From the NCBI GenBank assembly GCA_907165275.2, contig OU015673.1:7157001-7221000 (forward strand): 64,000 nt of DNA, written 5' to 3'. The translations under genes were made by a program, and so were the position numbers. Positions within the stretch are counted from its first letter, which is position 1, and every line of letters starts with the position of its first letter. Under the pieces are notes generated by a model, which was not told the DNA's origin, searched no databases, and worked only from the letters and a program-made list of their open reading frames with translations. Shown one piece after another: positions 1-13,200 of the stretch. The stretch is from Zygaena filipendulae (taxonomy: Eukaryota > Arthropoda > Insecta > Lepidoptera > Zygaenidae).

Positions 1-76
1 AAAGGTGTGTTGTTTAACCTGGAATTCCCGTGGGAACTCCGAATCTACCGCCGGCGAAACCGCATGGAACAGCTAG
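1..76 (+). mobile_element. Helitron-like element, 3' end
   Basis: Contains the core GGAATTCCCGTGGGAACTCC, then a degraded hairpin and the terminal CAGCTAG followed by T. Ending in CTAG before T agrees with the Helitron rule of a 3' CTRR inserted between A and T. The 5' part lies outside the window. Confidence 0.6.
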
Positions 77-348
77 TAAAGTAAATGCTAAATTCCCATT
101 ATTATTAAGGTCATCAGTTGGGATTCCATAGAAAAAAAACAGAAATCGTTTCTGTATTCTTCCATTGTTCCATACCTATCTCACAGTCATTTCACTTCGA
201 GTCTGTTAGAAATTATAATACTACATATTATGCTAGTACTTAGGGAACATAACCATACTAAAGTGTAAAAAATGGGTCCTATAGTATGGGTACATTCCCT
301 TGGTATTTAGATATTTACTTAGCATGATTAAATTATGACAGGTAATTA

Positions 349-354
349 TTTATT
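349..354 (-). terminator. Poly(A) signal of PLPBP
   Basis: AATAAA on the minus strand about 20 bases after the PLPBP stop codon, a typical but short distance for a compact insect 3' UTR. Confidence 0.55.
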
Positions 355-372
355 CTTACACATCATTAAAAT

Positions 373-1365
373 TCATTTAATTCCTTTTGATGGTCTTACA
401 CCAAATATATTTGTACCAACACGAACCGTAGTTGCTCCTAATTCAATCTGCAAATAGTATTGAATAATTAGAATAGACAATCTTAGAAAGACATGAGATT
501 ATTCTAAGAAGAATACATACGGCATTTTCAAAATCACTCGACATCCCCATAGACAACTCAACTTTATTTATATCCAAATTCAAATTCTGACACACTTGTT
601 GTCTACATTTTGCCAAAGTCACAAAATCAGGATTTGGTCCTTTGGATGTATCATAACCATACTGGCCAATGGTCATCAGACCAGTGAAGTTAAGATTTGG
701 GCAATTCTGTATTACAAATTCGACAAGTTTTGTTGTTTCAGTTGGTGATATTCCATTTTTGACTGAAACAATTAAACAATATTTAAAAAAAAATGCCTAA
801 GTACATAATATTTGATTCATAAATGGTTTTTAGTAATCACTAACCATCTTCACCACTCGTATTAACTTGAACCATAATGTTTAATTTATAATTTTTATTA
901 AATTTTAACCATTGTTTGTTTATATTTTGGGCTAATTTTTCAGAGTCAACAGTTTCAACTACATGAAGTCCTGGGGAACTAAGCAGTTTGTTTATTTTAT
1001 TTGTCTGTAAGTGGCCTATGAAGTGCCACTTTATATCACTGCATTTCTCTAATATTAATGGATCATTTGCTTTCTCTGCTAACTCATTCACATAGTTTTC
1101 TCCAAAGTGTCTTTGTCCACATTCATAAGCTTTTATTATTAGAGGGACAGGTTTTATTTTTGATACTGCCACTAGTGTAGGCATGATTTGAGGGAGATCC
1201 TGCGAAAAGTAGGCAAAAACGTTAGTGTCAATATAACATGTTAGGGAAGTGAGAACAATCTGGACTACTTACTTTACTTCTCCTAGCAACAGCTCCTTGA
1301 ATTTGTGAGAGAACGGTAGTAAGCCCATACATGATGTCGACCTCTTGATCTTCCTCAGATAACAT
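373..1365 (-). CDS. PLPBP: Pyridoxal phosphate homeostasis protein (PROSC/YggS family)
   Basis: Four coding exons on the minus strand: 1365-1273, 1199-845, 762-521 and 447-373, all with GT-AG borders and matching phases, giving 254 residues (human PLPBP is 275). The family is a cytosolic or mitochondrial PLP-binding carrier with a fold-type III alanine-racemase-like barrel that buffers vitamin B6 and has no known catalytic activity. The PLP lysine is Lys45 in the motif LVAVSKIKP. Other conserved blocks are [39 protein letters not shown] and the phosphate-binding SMGMSSDF, then [10 protein letters not shown] at the C-terminus. The start at 1365 (MLSEEDQEV) is the first ATG giving a full-length N-terminus. 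Intron phases are 0, 1 and 0. It is divergent from huntingtin, with start codons about 2.9 kb apart, and I see no functional link. The family call is very secure; the exact N-terminus is slightly less so. Confidence 0.95.
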
Positions 1366-1633
1366 TATAAAATTTTTATTATTGATAAAATAAATCACAT
1401 CAAGAATTATGACGATATTTATAAGCAACAAAGATATTAAAACCCAAACTCGAAAGTGCCTTTTGGTGATATTAAAGTTACACCAAAATTCACATTATTC
1501 ACCAAAGATATTTATTAACTACAGACTACGAGAATAAATTAACAAATTCATTTCGCATTTCACAATAACCACTGAGCAAATAATCACCACAGATAACTAT
1601 AATCACTACGTACAATAACTAGGATTTTAAAAA

Positions 1634-2463
1634 GGTAGTGCCTCCGCAGCCGGCGCCGGCTTCCAAAATTTAAGTGATTGGGAGCCGGCGGTGCACACAT
1701 GGGCACTGTCAGAATGTCATGTCATGGTATTGTCATTTGTCATTTCATTCATGAGTTGAGTTGTTAATAATGTTTTTCAGTTTTAAAATCTGTTTTATTT
1801 ATGAATACCTATAATTGTAATGAAAACATAAGAACCTGTAACATACTAAGTAAATAAATAGTTCATTAAAGTGCTTTAAGATTGAAAAAAATTATATGAC
1901 ATTTTTAACAACCCCCAATAATGGAACGTAATTTTTGGAATCTGTCTGTTCTTCTTCTTTTAAAGATGACGCCTATTACATGTATTGTTATAGTGATTAT
2001 ATTATTATCTTTGATTATTATAATTTGCTAATGAAAATGAAAATTTGTTAAACTTGAGTTGTTTAGGTTAGGTTTGCACTGTTGACCAAATCGCGCGAGC
2101 CGAGCGAGCGTAGCGAGCGTGCCGCGGTAGCGGCCGGCGATGCGCTAAAGTCAAAATATTATCGTAAATTTAGTAAGGTTTTTTATTATTTTTTTTTCTC
2201 GAAAATTATGCATTTCCGTAATTTGCGGATTTGAGAAATACACTATAAACACACTATTCTATCCAAAAAAAAATTGTAAATATTAAAAATCGAGGGTGCT
2301 TATTGTACAGTCCTTCCATTGCTTATCTACACTTACTACATTATTCTTTGTTTCCAAGACTTAAAAATATAATAATAATAATAATAATTGGCGCCGGCTG
2401 CCAAGTCGGCGGCCGGCGCCGGCTGCCAAATCGGCGGCCGGCGCCGGCTGCGGAGGCACTGCC
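1634..2463. mobile_element. 830-bp inverted-repeat DNA transposon remnant, non-autonomous
   Basis: Terminal inverted repeats of about 30 bp begin GG(T/C)AGTGCCTCCGCAGCC at the left end and appear as the reverse complement at the right end. The flanks carry the same direct repeat TTTTAAAAA (1625-1633 and 2464-2472). An 8-9 bp target duplication fits hAT-type or related elements. The interior has GC-rich palindromes (GCCGGCGCCGGC) but no transposase frame. It sits between the two divergent genes. Confidence 0.7.
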
Positions 2464-2495
2464 TTTTAAAAATACCAAAATACATATTTATACTT

Positions 2496-2690
2496 TTTAA
2501 TTTACTCCTTTTGGAGCAAGCAAAGGAATCTATGTCCATACAGCCAATTCAGTTATGTTTTTCTTCTAAAGTTGTTTACATCGAAATGTATTGGTAAGAT
2601 GCATTTCGATGCTTTACCGGAACTTTTGGCAGTAACTCTTTACAGTTGAACCTTAATAGGACGCTCTGTGGGAAGTTGTTTAGTAAAATG
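2496..2690. repeat. Diverged interspersed repeat (also at 3300-3470 and 21420-21590)
   Basis: Shares the landmarks CCATACAGCCAATT, GATGCATTTCGATGCTTTA and CAGTTGAACCTTAATAG with 3300-3470 and 21420-21590. A more distant version lies inside the pair of elements at 47765-48402 and 49192-49821. It has no coding potential. Confidence 0.6.
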
Positions 2691-2982
2691 ACAACCTCGA
2701 TAAAAAATGGTTAAAAATGTATTTTGTTATGTTATAAGTCAGAGTAAAGATACTACGTGCTACGGTGCTGTTTGTACAATAATTTTCACAGTGACGGTTT
2801 TTTATGTGTTCAAAATTTATGACATTTCGAGTTGATTTCTTCGGGTTCCTCCAAGAGCTCCGAGAAAGTTCTTGCAAGCTATAGTACCGTGGCTTGCAAT
2901 TTCAAAACGTACAACGAAGCATTTTAATAGAAAATATACTTTGATCTATTTGTTTTACTTGAAACTGGCTAAAAGAATTAAT

Positions 2983-3211
2983 GGAAGCAGATAAGCAATA
3001 ACATGTTACCCACAAAATTAAGTTATTGATTCAGAACCATTTATTGAGAGTAAGGGAACGTTTTTTAATTATGTGTTTACCTTATTACATCGCATATGTA
3101 ACTAAATATTGAACATAAAAAATGTTGATACAAAATGGCGCTCCTACTTTTAAAACACGATTTACTCAAAATTTCTCTAGTGTGGGTTAACACACTATTG
3201 CTTCTATGTCC
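2983..3211 (+). mobile_element. GGAC/GTCC MITE, copy 1 (degraded)
   Basis: Matches the family consensus (AGATAAGCAATAACATGTTA at one end, GTGGGTTAACACACTATTGC at the other) with small losses, so no clean target duplication is visible. Confidence 0.75.
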
Positions 3212-3809
3212 TTATATGCGAAAGTTCATAAAAAAGAAGAAAGAAAGTACAATAAAACGAAGTGATTACCTTCTCTCTGGTACAAACCATAGACATTTTT
3301 TTTACGAATTTACCCCAATGGGGAAGGCAAAGGAAGGAAGGAAGTCCATACAGCCAATTTGGTGGTATTTTTTTCTGAAGTTATTTACATCGAAATGCAT
3401 TAATGAGATGCGTTTCAATGCTTCTTTGGAACTTCTGGCAGCAAATCTTTACAGTTGAACGTAGGATACGCAGGTATAGGTATAATAAATTGTGGTCTAT
3501 CAGTGGCCACAAATCCACCATATTCACACAATATTAATCAAGTTAAGATTAAGATTGTTCCCCAAGTTAAAACATAGCTCTCTTGAAAGTCAGTTTTCTG
3601 CTCAGGGTCCAAAATAGATGCTGAAAAGTGTACGTACCATTGAATTATGTAAACACAATAAAGGCTAGTATAGTATTGTATTATCTATGTTATAGGTAAG
3701 CGCACTATTTATACCAATGTCAAAGAAGATAGTGGATGTTTGTAAATAAGTATGGCACCGCCGCGCAGTAGGTAGACGGAGAAACTCAGAGCTCAACAAT
3801 ATGCTAGTT

Positions 3810-4045
3810 GGACATAGATAAGCAATAGTGTGTTAACCCACACTGGAGAAATTTTGAGTAAATTAAAATTTTAAAATTATAGCGCCATTTTGTGTGAACA
3901 TTTTTTGTGCGCAATATTTAGTTATATATTTAAACAATGTAATAAAGTAAACACATAATTAAAAAACGTTCTCTAACTCTCAATAAATCGTTCTGAATCT
4001 ATAACTTCATTTTGTGGGTTAACATGTTATTTCTTATCTGCGTCC
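3810..4045 (-). mobile_element. GGAC/GTCC MITE, copy 2
   Basis: Intact 236-bp copy in reverse orientation with about 33-bp inverted ends. It starts GGACATAGATAAGCAATAG and ends with GTCC. It is flanked by the direct repeat AGTT on both sides, a 4-bp target duplication. It lies about 210 bp upstream of the HTT start codon, so it may abut the HTT promoter. Confidence 0.85.
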
Positions 4046-4257
4046 AGTTATTCTTCTGAGCGGAGAAAGCATATTTTGAACGAACCCTAAATTAATGTCA
4101 AATTTGTTTGACGTATCGATTGACTTGCTTTTGACATATTGTGATTCGTGTTTTTCGACGGAATTGTTGATTTTAAATTTATTGAAAATTTTCATTCTAT
4201 GGTATCGTAAACATGTTTAATTTTATTCTGTTACATATAACTCGATAAAGCGTAGTC

Positions 4258-7200
4258 ATGAACGTCGTAGAAAAGGCAGAGAAAGCCTTAGAACATATAA
4301 AAAACATCGAAGGTTCCGCTAAGTGAGTTTGTTGTTTCGTTATTTTATTTCCGTTCACTTTTATTGATGTGCAAAGTATAATCTTGCCAGTGAAATCGGT
4401 TTTTATTTTAGGAGTCATGAGCTTCAAGCAGCGGCGGGGACCTTAGGAAGATGTCTAGGAGTGTTAGGAAGCCGGCAAAATTATGCGAGACACTATGCCA
4501 ATTTGCTGCACTGTGCCATTCCAACATTATTGTCTCTGGCCAGCAATGATAGTGTAAGCACTAAAATTTTCAAAATTGTAACCTACCTACGGTTCCCAGA
4601 GTAGATAGTAGTCAGCCAAGCTATACTATTACATTAATTATCATTGGGTATTACTTCTGGTTGAAGCAAAACAAATATTCAAAACTGGTGATGTCTTTAT
4701 CTTTCGCTTTGCCAACTCAGCCTTATATTAATACCAGCTTCTTAGGGTTTTAATTTGGATGTTTAAGAATACAGTTATACTCATGAATTACTTTTGTATT
4801 AAACAGCATGTAATTACAAGCAGAAATGTGTGCATGGACATTGTAGAGGCTGGAAAGAGCATACTCGCAGACAGACAGACACCACTTCTGTATCAGTTGT
4901 TAACGTTTTTTAGTATTTTTTTTAAGTTATTGAAAAAAAATTGAGTATTCTATGAATATTTTTATGGTTTCTATGTTGATTTTGCACAAAATTAAATATG
5001 ATTGAAGGCAGAGTAAAGTAACATATTTTGCAGTTTGTGCCTTTCAATAAAAACTTATTGGCACACTAGAATCAGCTACTTAATTCTAAAATCCTTTTTT
5101 CAGGCTGAAATAAGACTTTTGGGTGATGAAGCATTAAACAGAGCTGTGGTGGGAGGTTTTGCATTTCATTCATACAAGACAAATATAATATTGCAAAATC
5201 AAATTGATAACACAAGGAATGCACGGTAAATAATATGTTATCAATAAAAAACTAATGTTAACAGATACTTTGTTTAGTAAATAATTGAAACTATCATACT
5301 TATATCTTAATATTACTCATTACTCTCATTAGTAATTAAATCTGATTACAATTCTAATAAATAAATAAGCCATTTATTTCTTGCTTTTACAAGGTTTAAG
5401 TAACATTTTTGTAAGTATCTTTAGAAAACAAAATAATTTTAAATGTATGTAGTAATGGTTAGATGGATAGATTTTTATTAAGTAGGTAACTAATTAAAAA
5501 GTTATTATAAGTAGATATTTCAACCAACTTGTTCAATGTTTGTTTGTTTCTTCTTGTGTGTTGTGCTGGAATAAGTATAGTTTACTTTCTTTCTTTCTTT
5601 CTAAATTTTGTCAGCAAGAACCCCTAATTGGGTAAAGGCCTCCTCCAAAGATGCCCGTGCTTCATTGACTTCTGCTTTGTTTCTTGGAGTTGTGGTTTTG
5701 TTTGGAGGGTTATGGTCATAGTCCTCCACAGTGACCAACCGGATTGGAGGATTTGTTATGTTTTTTGTGTTGAAATATTTCTTTGTTGAATCTGTGTGGA
5801 GAGGAGCGGCTAATTGCTATGCATTGTTTATGGAGGTTTCTTGATTATTGTTTTTATTTATTAAGAAGTTTAGCATGCTTGGTTTAATTACTCCTTCTAA
5901 TAAATGCTTTTATAAAAATATTTATTACATTCATGTGTACAATGATTTGTAAAATAAATTATAGACATAATAGCTGAAAGTGGCTTAAGTTAGGTATCAA
6001 AATACAGTCCTATGAAGGCACAGAAATCTTATAATTTTTTTAATTAGAATATAGACTATACTCTATAGATAATATTTTATACTAAAATATCTGTCCTCTG
6101 TTTAGCTTATAAGTCATCATTGTGAAGAATATTTTATTAGTCTAAGTGCATGTCATACCATAATTTTGTGTATTATCCTATTAATGTTAAATACGTGTGA
6201 ATGTCGGAATAAAGAAAAAAATATATAATGTAAAACCTAAAATATTCTTCGATGGAATGGATTTTTTTCTAAAAATAGCTGTTAGTTTGTGATTCCAAGA
6301 TATGGATAAATAAATAATAATTAATTGAGTTATATTTATTGAATATTCAACTATCAGACCAAACAAGTTATGAATGCAAGAAGTCTGAAGTTACACTACA
6401 CTAAGCACTAATATTCAGGAGGAAAAGCATTTATGTATTGGTTTTTTATAAATCTGTGGGTCTAGTGCCCGGTATATCTGTGGTTTTAGGACTTGTATCC
6501 ATTCTCACTAGACTTACAGAAATATAGTGTACAAGTTTAGTCAGGAAGGGTATGTCAAGCTAAAAGTTTATCAAAGCATCCATGTAAAAATAGCTTGCCT
6601 AGTGGTATTGAAGTTTGGACCATATTTTATTTATAGATGGGTACGAGCAGCCCTGTCTCGTATATGCCTCGGCGACTGCTGGCTTCGGCCAGGAGTGGGC
6701 AAAATAAGGGCCCAGGCCCAAACTTTGTTCCCGAAACTGAGCCAGATAGTGCGGCAGACGAGCGAAATCCAACTTATTCTCGACGCGTTAGAGAGCAATT
6801 TGCCACGAATACTAAATGCTTTGGGTGAATACACAACTGATGAAGAGTTATCAGGTAGGTACATATAGTTTTCTAACTATTTTCGACGGATCTGTTCGTG
6901 GGATACTGCAGTGTATTAAGGGCTTCATGCATTGAGTTTATGCTGCATACAAAATTTCATGAAAATCGTTGGAGCCGTTTCCGAGATTCAGATTATATAT
7001 ATATATATACTAGCTGTCCCGCTCGGTTTCACCCGAGATAATTTCGAAATTCCCGCGGAATTGTTCCATATAAAATTTTCAGCCCCTTTTCATTCCGTTA
7101 GGGGTTGAATTTTCAACAATCCTTTCTTATCGGATGCCTACGTCATACAAAAAACACACCCTCCAAGTTTCAGGTCTCTATGATCAGCGGTTTAGGCTGT

Positions 7201-10200
7201 GTGTTGATCCATCAGTCATTCAGGACAGCATTTTATATGTATAGATATATATAGATATATTATACAAGAATCGTTTAAAGATATTAGATAGATAGTTTCT
7301 TTACTCTGTGCTAGCAGCCCGGTGACACTATAAAAATGAATTTACAAGCATTTACTATTTTTTTGCTTTTTCAAACTATTGAAAAGAAAAATACTTAAAT
7401 TTTAGGAGTGGGAGGTCGCGACGTCATAACTAAGTATAAAGTGTACCTAGGTGTGACGTCACACGGAATTTCAACTCAATGTATCGCCGTTATTTATTGA
7501 TTACGTAAAAAAAAGAAAAATACGTGTCCAATATTTTTTATTCATCTACGAGACGGACTAAAAATTAAAATTTAGTCATCATACCCATTGGTGCGAGGCG
7601 GAGAGTGTCGCTTCTTTATCCTACTAATATTATAAACGCGAAAGTTTGTAAGAATGTATGGATGGATGGATGGATGGATGTTTGTTACTCTTTTACGCAA
7701 AAACTACTGAATGGATTTAAACTTGATTGAAACTTTACAATAATATAGTTTATACATCAGATTATAGGGTAATTTTTATCCTGGAATAACCGCGGGAACT
7801 CTGAAGCTAACGTGGGTGAAACCGCGGGGCACAACTATATTATTATTATAATCTCTATTGTTTGGTGCTAGAGTTGTCGTCGGCCGTGCTGCGTCACGTG
7901 TCGTGCGCGGACGCGGGGGTGCGCCGCGCGGCCGCCTCGTGCGCGGCGCTGCTCGCCCGCCACCGGCGCCACCTGCTGGCGGACCTGCTCGCGCACGTGT
8001 TCGGTGAGTGCACGCCACACGGAGGGAGGACCAGCTGCCTTCGTCGAGTTGATCAATCTGTAATAATAGGCATGTTTCCGGGGTATGAAAATCGAAATTC
8101 TATATTTAGTGCGTCAGTTAGATAATAAAAAAAATAATAGACATGTGTATTTTGGTTTATTAAATTAATGAAAATTTAATTAGCTAAAGCGCATCGAAAG
8201 TTTTTAGGAGTCGAGGCGCGATTTTAGCACGGCGTGTCGTCACGCGACATTCGGCTTATATGTCTTTTGGAGTAAGTATGCTCCGTTATTACGGATAGCA
8301 CTGTAAGGTATGACGTCAATTTAGTATACTGCGAAGCCGTTCCTTTATACTGAACTATATACTGTATTCGAGCGGTAACTCCGAAATAACCGCGGGTGAA
8401 ACCGCTTGGGTCAGCTAGTAGCGGAATATACCTACCTGTTTTATCCTTCTTCTCTCTTCTTTAGATAGCTGTAAATAGACATGAAACTCTCAACAGATAA
8501 TTTGTGGCCTTCGGCGTCGGACAACAACGTGGTACTGGGATGGTTCGGCGTGATCAAAGCGATATTCCACACGAACGATTTGCAGAAGCTCGCTGACAAC
8601 GATGTGTTTACCGTCCAGGATTATTTGGAGGTGAGTAAGGAATGATAATATGGTCGGGAATTATTTTCTTCGAATTAATCAATTGTTATTATTATTACCT
8701 GACTTAATCAAAAACTGAACAGTTTAGTTACGCTCCTTAAGGTAAGTCCTTTTATTTTTTAAATTAAATGTGAATGATCTACATGAATTATACAATTACA
8801 TACATAGTCCATACATACCTATTTTCATAATTCGTATATTGAATAAATAAAAATGAATGTATGTCTGTCCTCTATGCGTTTCGAAACCATTGGTCCGATT
8901 GTGATGAAACTTTGGCGGGTTGTTCTGTCTGCGTCCGCAAAGGTTCCTAAATCATGTCATGTCATGTCATGCTCACTCAAATGTACCGCTGGCGGTGGCG
9001 TGTGAGTCGGGTCGCTCGGTTCCCTCTAATATGGTTGAGCGGGGCGGGGCTTACGAGCACGTCATACTCGTGAACGGGTGCCGTCAGTTGGTGCTGGTCA
9101 TGTCTGGTCTACTATTATAGATAATTCTAGTTTAACTCCTAATGTTTCTGTACGGTAGTTTATTGCTGGGTACGGCTCATTGTTCTCACATAATTAATTA
9201 CAAGTTGAGTTACCACTAATTATATTATAGATATATCTGTATTGTAACTTTAAACTGACAGCGTGCTGCTGAAGAGTTTGTTGGCAGCTTCTTCTCTTCA
9301 GCCATAGCACTAGGAAGCTGTGAGGGGTGGATATTTTATGGGTGCTGTCATGGTAGCTGTAGTTATACTGACGTCAAAAAGAGTCACATTATGGGCCAAA
9401 TTTGAATAAAGGATTTGACTTTGACTTTGACTTTGAATCCCAAAACTCACGCGGGTGAAACGGTGGGGCTTAGCTAGTATTGAATAAACTGAACTCTAAA
9501 ACAGTGCTAAATGAAACGGAACCTTTTGCTGGTTTAACGAAAAGTTGCATATGTTGACTTCCGCGGTATTAGAACTTAAGCGGCGATATGTCGGTGCGTC
9601 GTTCCCCAGCTGTACCAGGTGTGCGTCCAGCACCTGCAGCGGTCGCCGGAGCACAACGTGCAGAACGCGGTGCTGGAGTGCCTCGCGGCGCTGCTGGCGC
9701 GCGGCCCGCCCGCCCGCCGGCGCGCGCTGCTCGAGCGGCGGGCGGGCGCGGCGGGGCGCGCGGGGCGGGCGGCGCCGCGCGGCCAGCGGGGGCGGGACGG
9801 TGAGCGCGCGCACTACACGGGGGCGGGGGGCACTGAGGGTATGTTCTGATATAAGCTGCGACCACCGGCCAGCGCTCTTACTCGGGAGAAATTCCTTCCG
9901 TTATAGCTGATAGTAGATACTGCCATAGTATCCTAGAGTAGGCAGTATGATGTCATAATCCTCGCCATTTCTGTACTGTGAGCACTGGCGTTTTCGAGGT
10001 AGGGTGCTTTCAGTGGTTTGATCACGTCACGATCAACCTCGGACCAATGAGTGATTAGTGGCCAATAATAATAATGGACTGTGTTCCCTTTTAAACAGCA
10101 ACCAGTATAGCTAACTATAAAGGAACGACTCCGCAGTATACTAAATTAACGTCATACCTTACAGTGTTATCAGTAATAACGGAACATACCCTGAGACGAG

Positions 10201-13200
10201 AGAACTTGTTAGTGAACCTATTATTATTATACATGCGAATGTGAGTTTCGTGTGTTTGCTTGTTATGCTTTCACACCTTAATGGCTCAACCGATCATCGT
10301 AAAGTTTCGGTTACACGGATATATTGTATCGTATTTTATCTGTATTCGATTGCAAAAATCTACATTAACAAGCTAGCATTATTTACAAAAAAAAAAATAA
10401 GTACAAACATTTTCCTATGATTTTCTTTTTTTAACAGATTCCCAAAAAAAGAGGGAGGTTCTGGGTTCGGTTGTATGTATGTTTTCGCTTGCAGGCTCGC
10501 CTCTAGCGCAAGCGCCTCCGCCGCTGCCGTTGGAGGCGCGCGAGCCGCCCGGCCTGGCGCTGAGCGGCGCGCTGCACCTGGGCAGCCTGTCGCCGCTGCC
10601 CACCCCCAGCCTGAGCCTCGAGGACCTCACTATACAGGTGCGACTACTCACCGCCCTTGCCCACGCACAAGTATTCATCCCGCGCACGTACTCCTCCCGC
10701 CCACGCGCTCCCCGCCCACGTACACCCCGCCCACGTACACCCGCCATTCACGTATACATCCCGTCACATACACCCACCCGCGTCCGTGTACACACTACTG
10801 TATACGTACACGCCCTTGCTCACATACACTTACCTGCCCTTGCTCACATACAATTACCTGCCCTTGCTCACATACACTTACCTGCCCTTGCTCACATACA
10901 CTTACACTACACAAGTAGGTACACACCCCCACCCACGTACACTTATACGTCAAAACACTTGTCAGTCGTCGAACTTTATTACAATTGAAATAAGATTCAA
11001 CAACAGTCAGAAGTGATTACATCATTATATCTGATGCTGACTATACACACTGCTGCCCACTCACACATCCCCGCCCACGTACACTTACACGGCCACCCGT
11101 GCTCACACGTCCAAATCGAGGTTTCGATGGCTTCCAGACGCTAGAGTCGCCGGAGAGCGACACGGAAGTACAAATGCCGGACCCGGAGCAGCTCACCAGA
11201 GACCTCTCGGAGAGGCTGCACGAGATCGAGGACGTGGAGGCGAAAGAGTGCGATCACGTCGATCAGCCGATACGCGACACCGGATTTAAGGTACCTGTAC
11301 CTAAATGGGCCGAAATGGGCATGTTGACTAATTTTTATTTTTTAGTCCGTCTTGTAGATTATTGAAAAATATTGGACACGTATTTTTTCTTTTTTTACGT
11401 AATAAAAAATAACGGCGATAGATTGAAATTTCGCGTGACGTCACTATTCTGACAGTTTGTATGGCGGTTTTAGCGGTTAGTGACGTCACGACCCCCTCAC
11501 CCTAAACTTTAATGCGCTTTATCTCTGTATATTTTAATTGATAAAAAAGCAAAAAATATATGTCTATTGTTTTTTTATTTTCTAACTAACGGACTAATTA
11601 GAATTTTGATTTTCAAAAGTCGTCAACATCCCCATTACCGATATTAGCTGAATATTGTTGTATAGGTACTATTTGAAGATTGTTTTCAGATCAACATAGG
11701 TGCCTCGTCAGATGACGATATTCCCTTGAAGTATTGCGCGCGTTTGCTCGCCTCAAAGTTTCTTCTGACCGGCAATAAGGGAGACTTTATTTCTGACAGG
11801 TAAAAACTGGTTAAGAAATTAGGTATATAGAAAATTTAAAATGTAAAAACAGATTATGTAAAAATGTAAAAGAGATAATAGTTTCAGTATTCGCGGTAAT
11901 GAATAGAATGTTATGAATGTAGAATGGCTATAGAAGGTTTATTTATTTCCTTATCTACTATACATCTATACATATACATAATTATGTTTGTTACAAATTA
12001 AGAGCTTTTCACTAAATGCATAGTATGAAAGTATATAAATAATAGGTAAAGTACTTATATAAAATTTCTGTCTGTCTGTCTTTCTGCCTGTTTGTTCCGC
12101 CTAATCACTGAAACGGCTGGATCGATTTTAACGGGACTTTTACTGGAAGAGAGCTGATGTTATAAGCGGTAACGTAGGGAAAAGCTATTTTATACTATTA
12201 CAAAAGAGTATAATCCGTGTGTCTGTTCACACTAATCTCCGAATCTGCTGAACGTACTGTCATGCGGTTTTCGCAGGTATAGATTAAGCTTAGCTTGGAA
12301 CATACAGACTTTGTTACATTTAAATCGGATGTCGGTAACGTAAACAGACAGACAGAGAAGAATCTTAAAAACAGTTTTTTTTATGTTTTGTTACTTCTTT
12401 TATCGTCCCCTCCCAATTTTTGGTAAAAATGTTCAATGTACAAAAACGCGAATTCCTCTCTTTTAATATAGATAGATAGATAATAGGCCTACTTGTGTAA
12501 TCTCTATATGCACGAATGCGCAGGTCTGTCCGGGTGTCCGTGAAGGCGTCGGCCCTGAACTGCCTGTCCGAAATACTGCGGCTTTACCCGCAAGCGATGA
12601 CGATGTACTTGGACAAAGACGCTGAAGCCAAAAGCCAGAACGTATCGGGTGAGTTGCGTCTATATGCTTTCATAATTATAAACAACTAGCTAGTCGATTT
12701 TCCACGGTTTCACTCGCGTTAATTTCGGAGTTCCCGTGGGAATTTTGGGGTAAAAGTACCCGATGGGTATGTACCGGTATTACTGATAGTACTGTAAGGT
12801 ATGATGTCTATTTAGTATATCTACTGCAAAGCCGTTCCTTTATAGTTAGCTACTTATATTAGTTACTGTTTAAAACGGAACGCAGTCCAGTATACTGTCA
12901 TTCATATCATTGTTATGTCACGCTGTGGACTATTCATTGACCAATCATTGGTCCCGGGGGGGATCACGTGATCAAACCAGTGCTCTCAGTACAAAAATGG
13001 CGACGATTATGACGTCATACTGCCTACTGCCTACCGCGGATACTGCAGCAGTATACTGAAAGTTATATCGGAACGAATTTCTCGTCACTGCGAGCACTGG
13101 GGCAGTGCTATCCGCAATAACGGAACATATCCTATGTCACTCAGGAACACTGTATTCATATAGTTGAAATTTTTTTTTAAATCGGCTTTTGATTTTTTCC

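Larger units (their letters stand above)
1366..4257. other. Intergenic region between PLPBP and HTT
   Basis: No coding region can be supported here. It holds the 830-bp inverted-repeat element (1634-2463), a diverged repeat at 2496-2690 and again at 3300-3470, and two copies of the GGAC/GTCC MITE. The two promoters must lie at its ends (about 1366-1630 for PLPBP, about 4050-4257 for HTT). I see no convincing TATA box in either. Confidence 0.6.

Noticed and set aside
4258..4322. A polyglutamine or CAG tract near the HTT start
   Set aside because: None is present in exon 1 or exon 2; CAG runs elsewhere are ordinary codons or splice acceptors.
7862..7871. An earlier start for exon 5 at 7862
   Set aside because: The open frame extends upstream, but the acceptor CTAG at 7868-7871 gives the needed phase 1 join and the right length against human HTT.
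9496..9910. Several Arg/Ala-rich frames on both strands around exon 7
   Set aside because: Shadows of a very GC-rich exon; only the frame with LYQVCVQHLQRSPEHNVQNA matches HTT.
10475..10988. Frames of 110-169 codons rich in Thr, Tyr, His and Pro
   Set aside because: They combine exon 8 with the tandem array after its donor; only 10495-10637 in one frame matches HTT.
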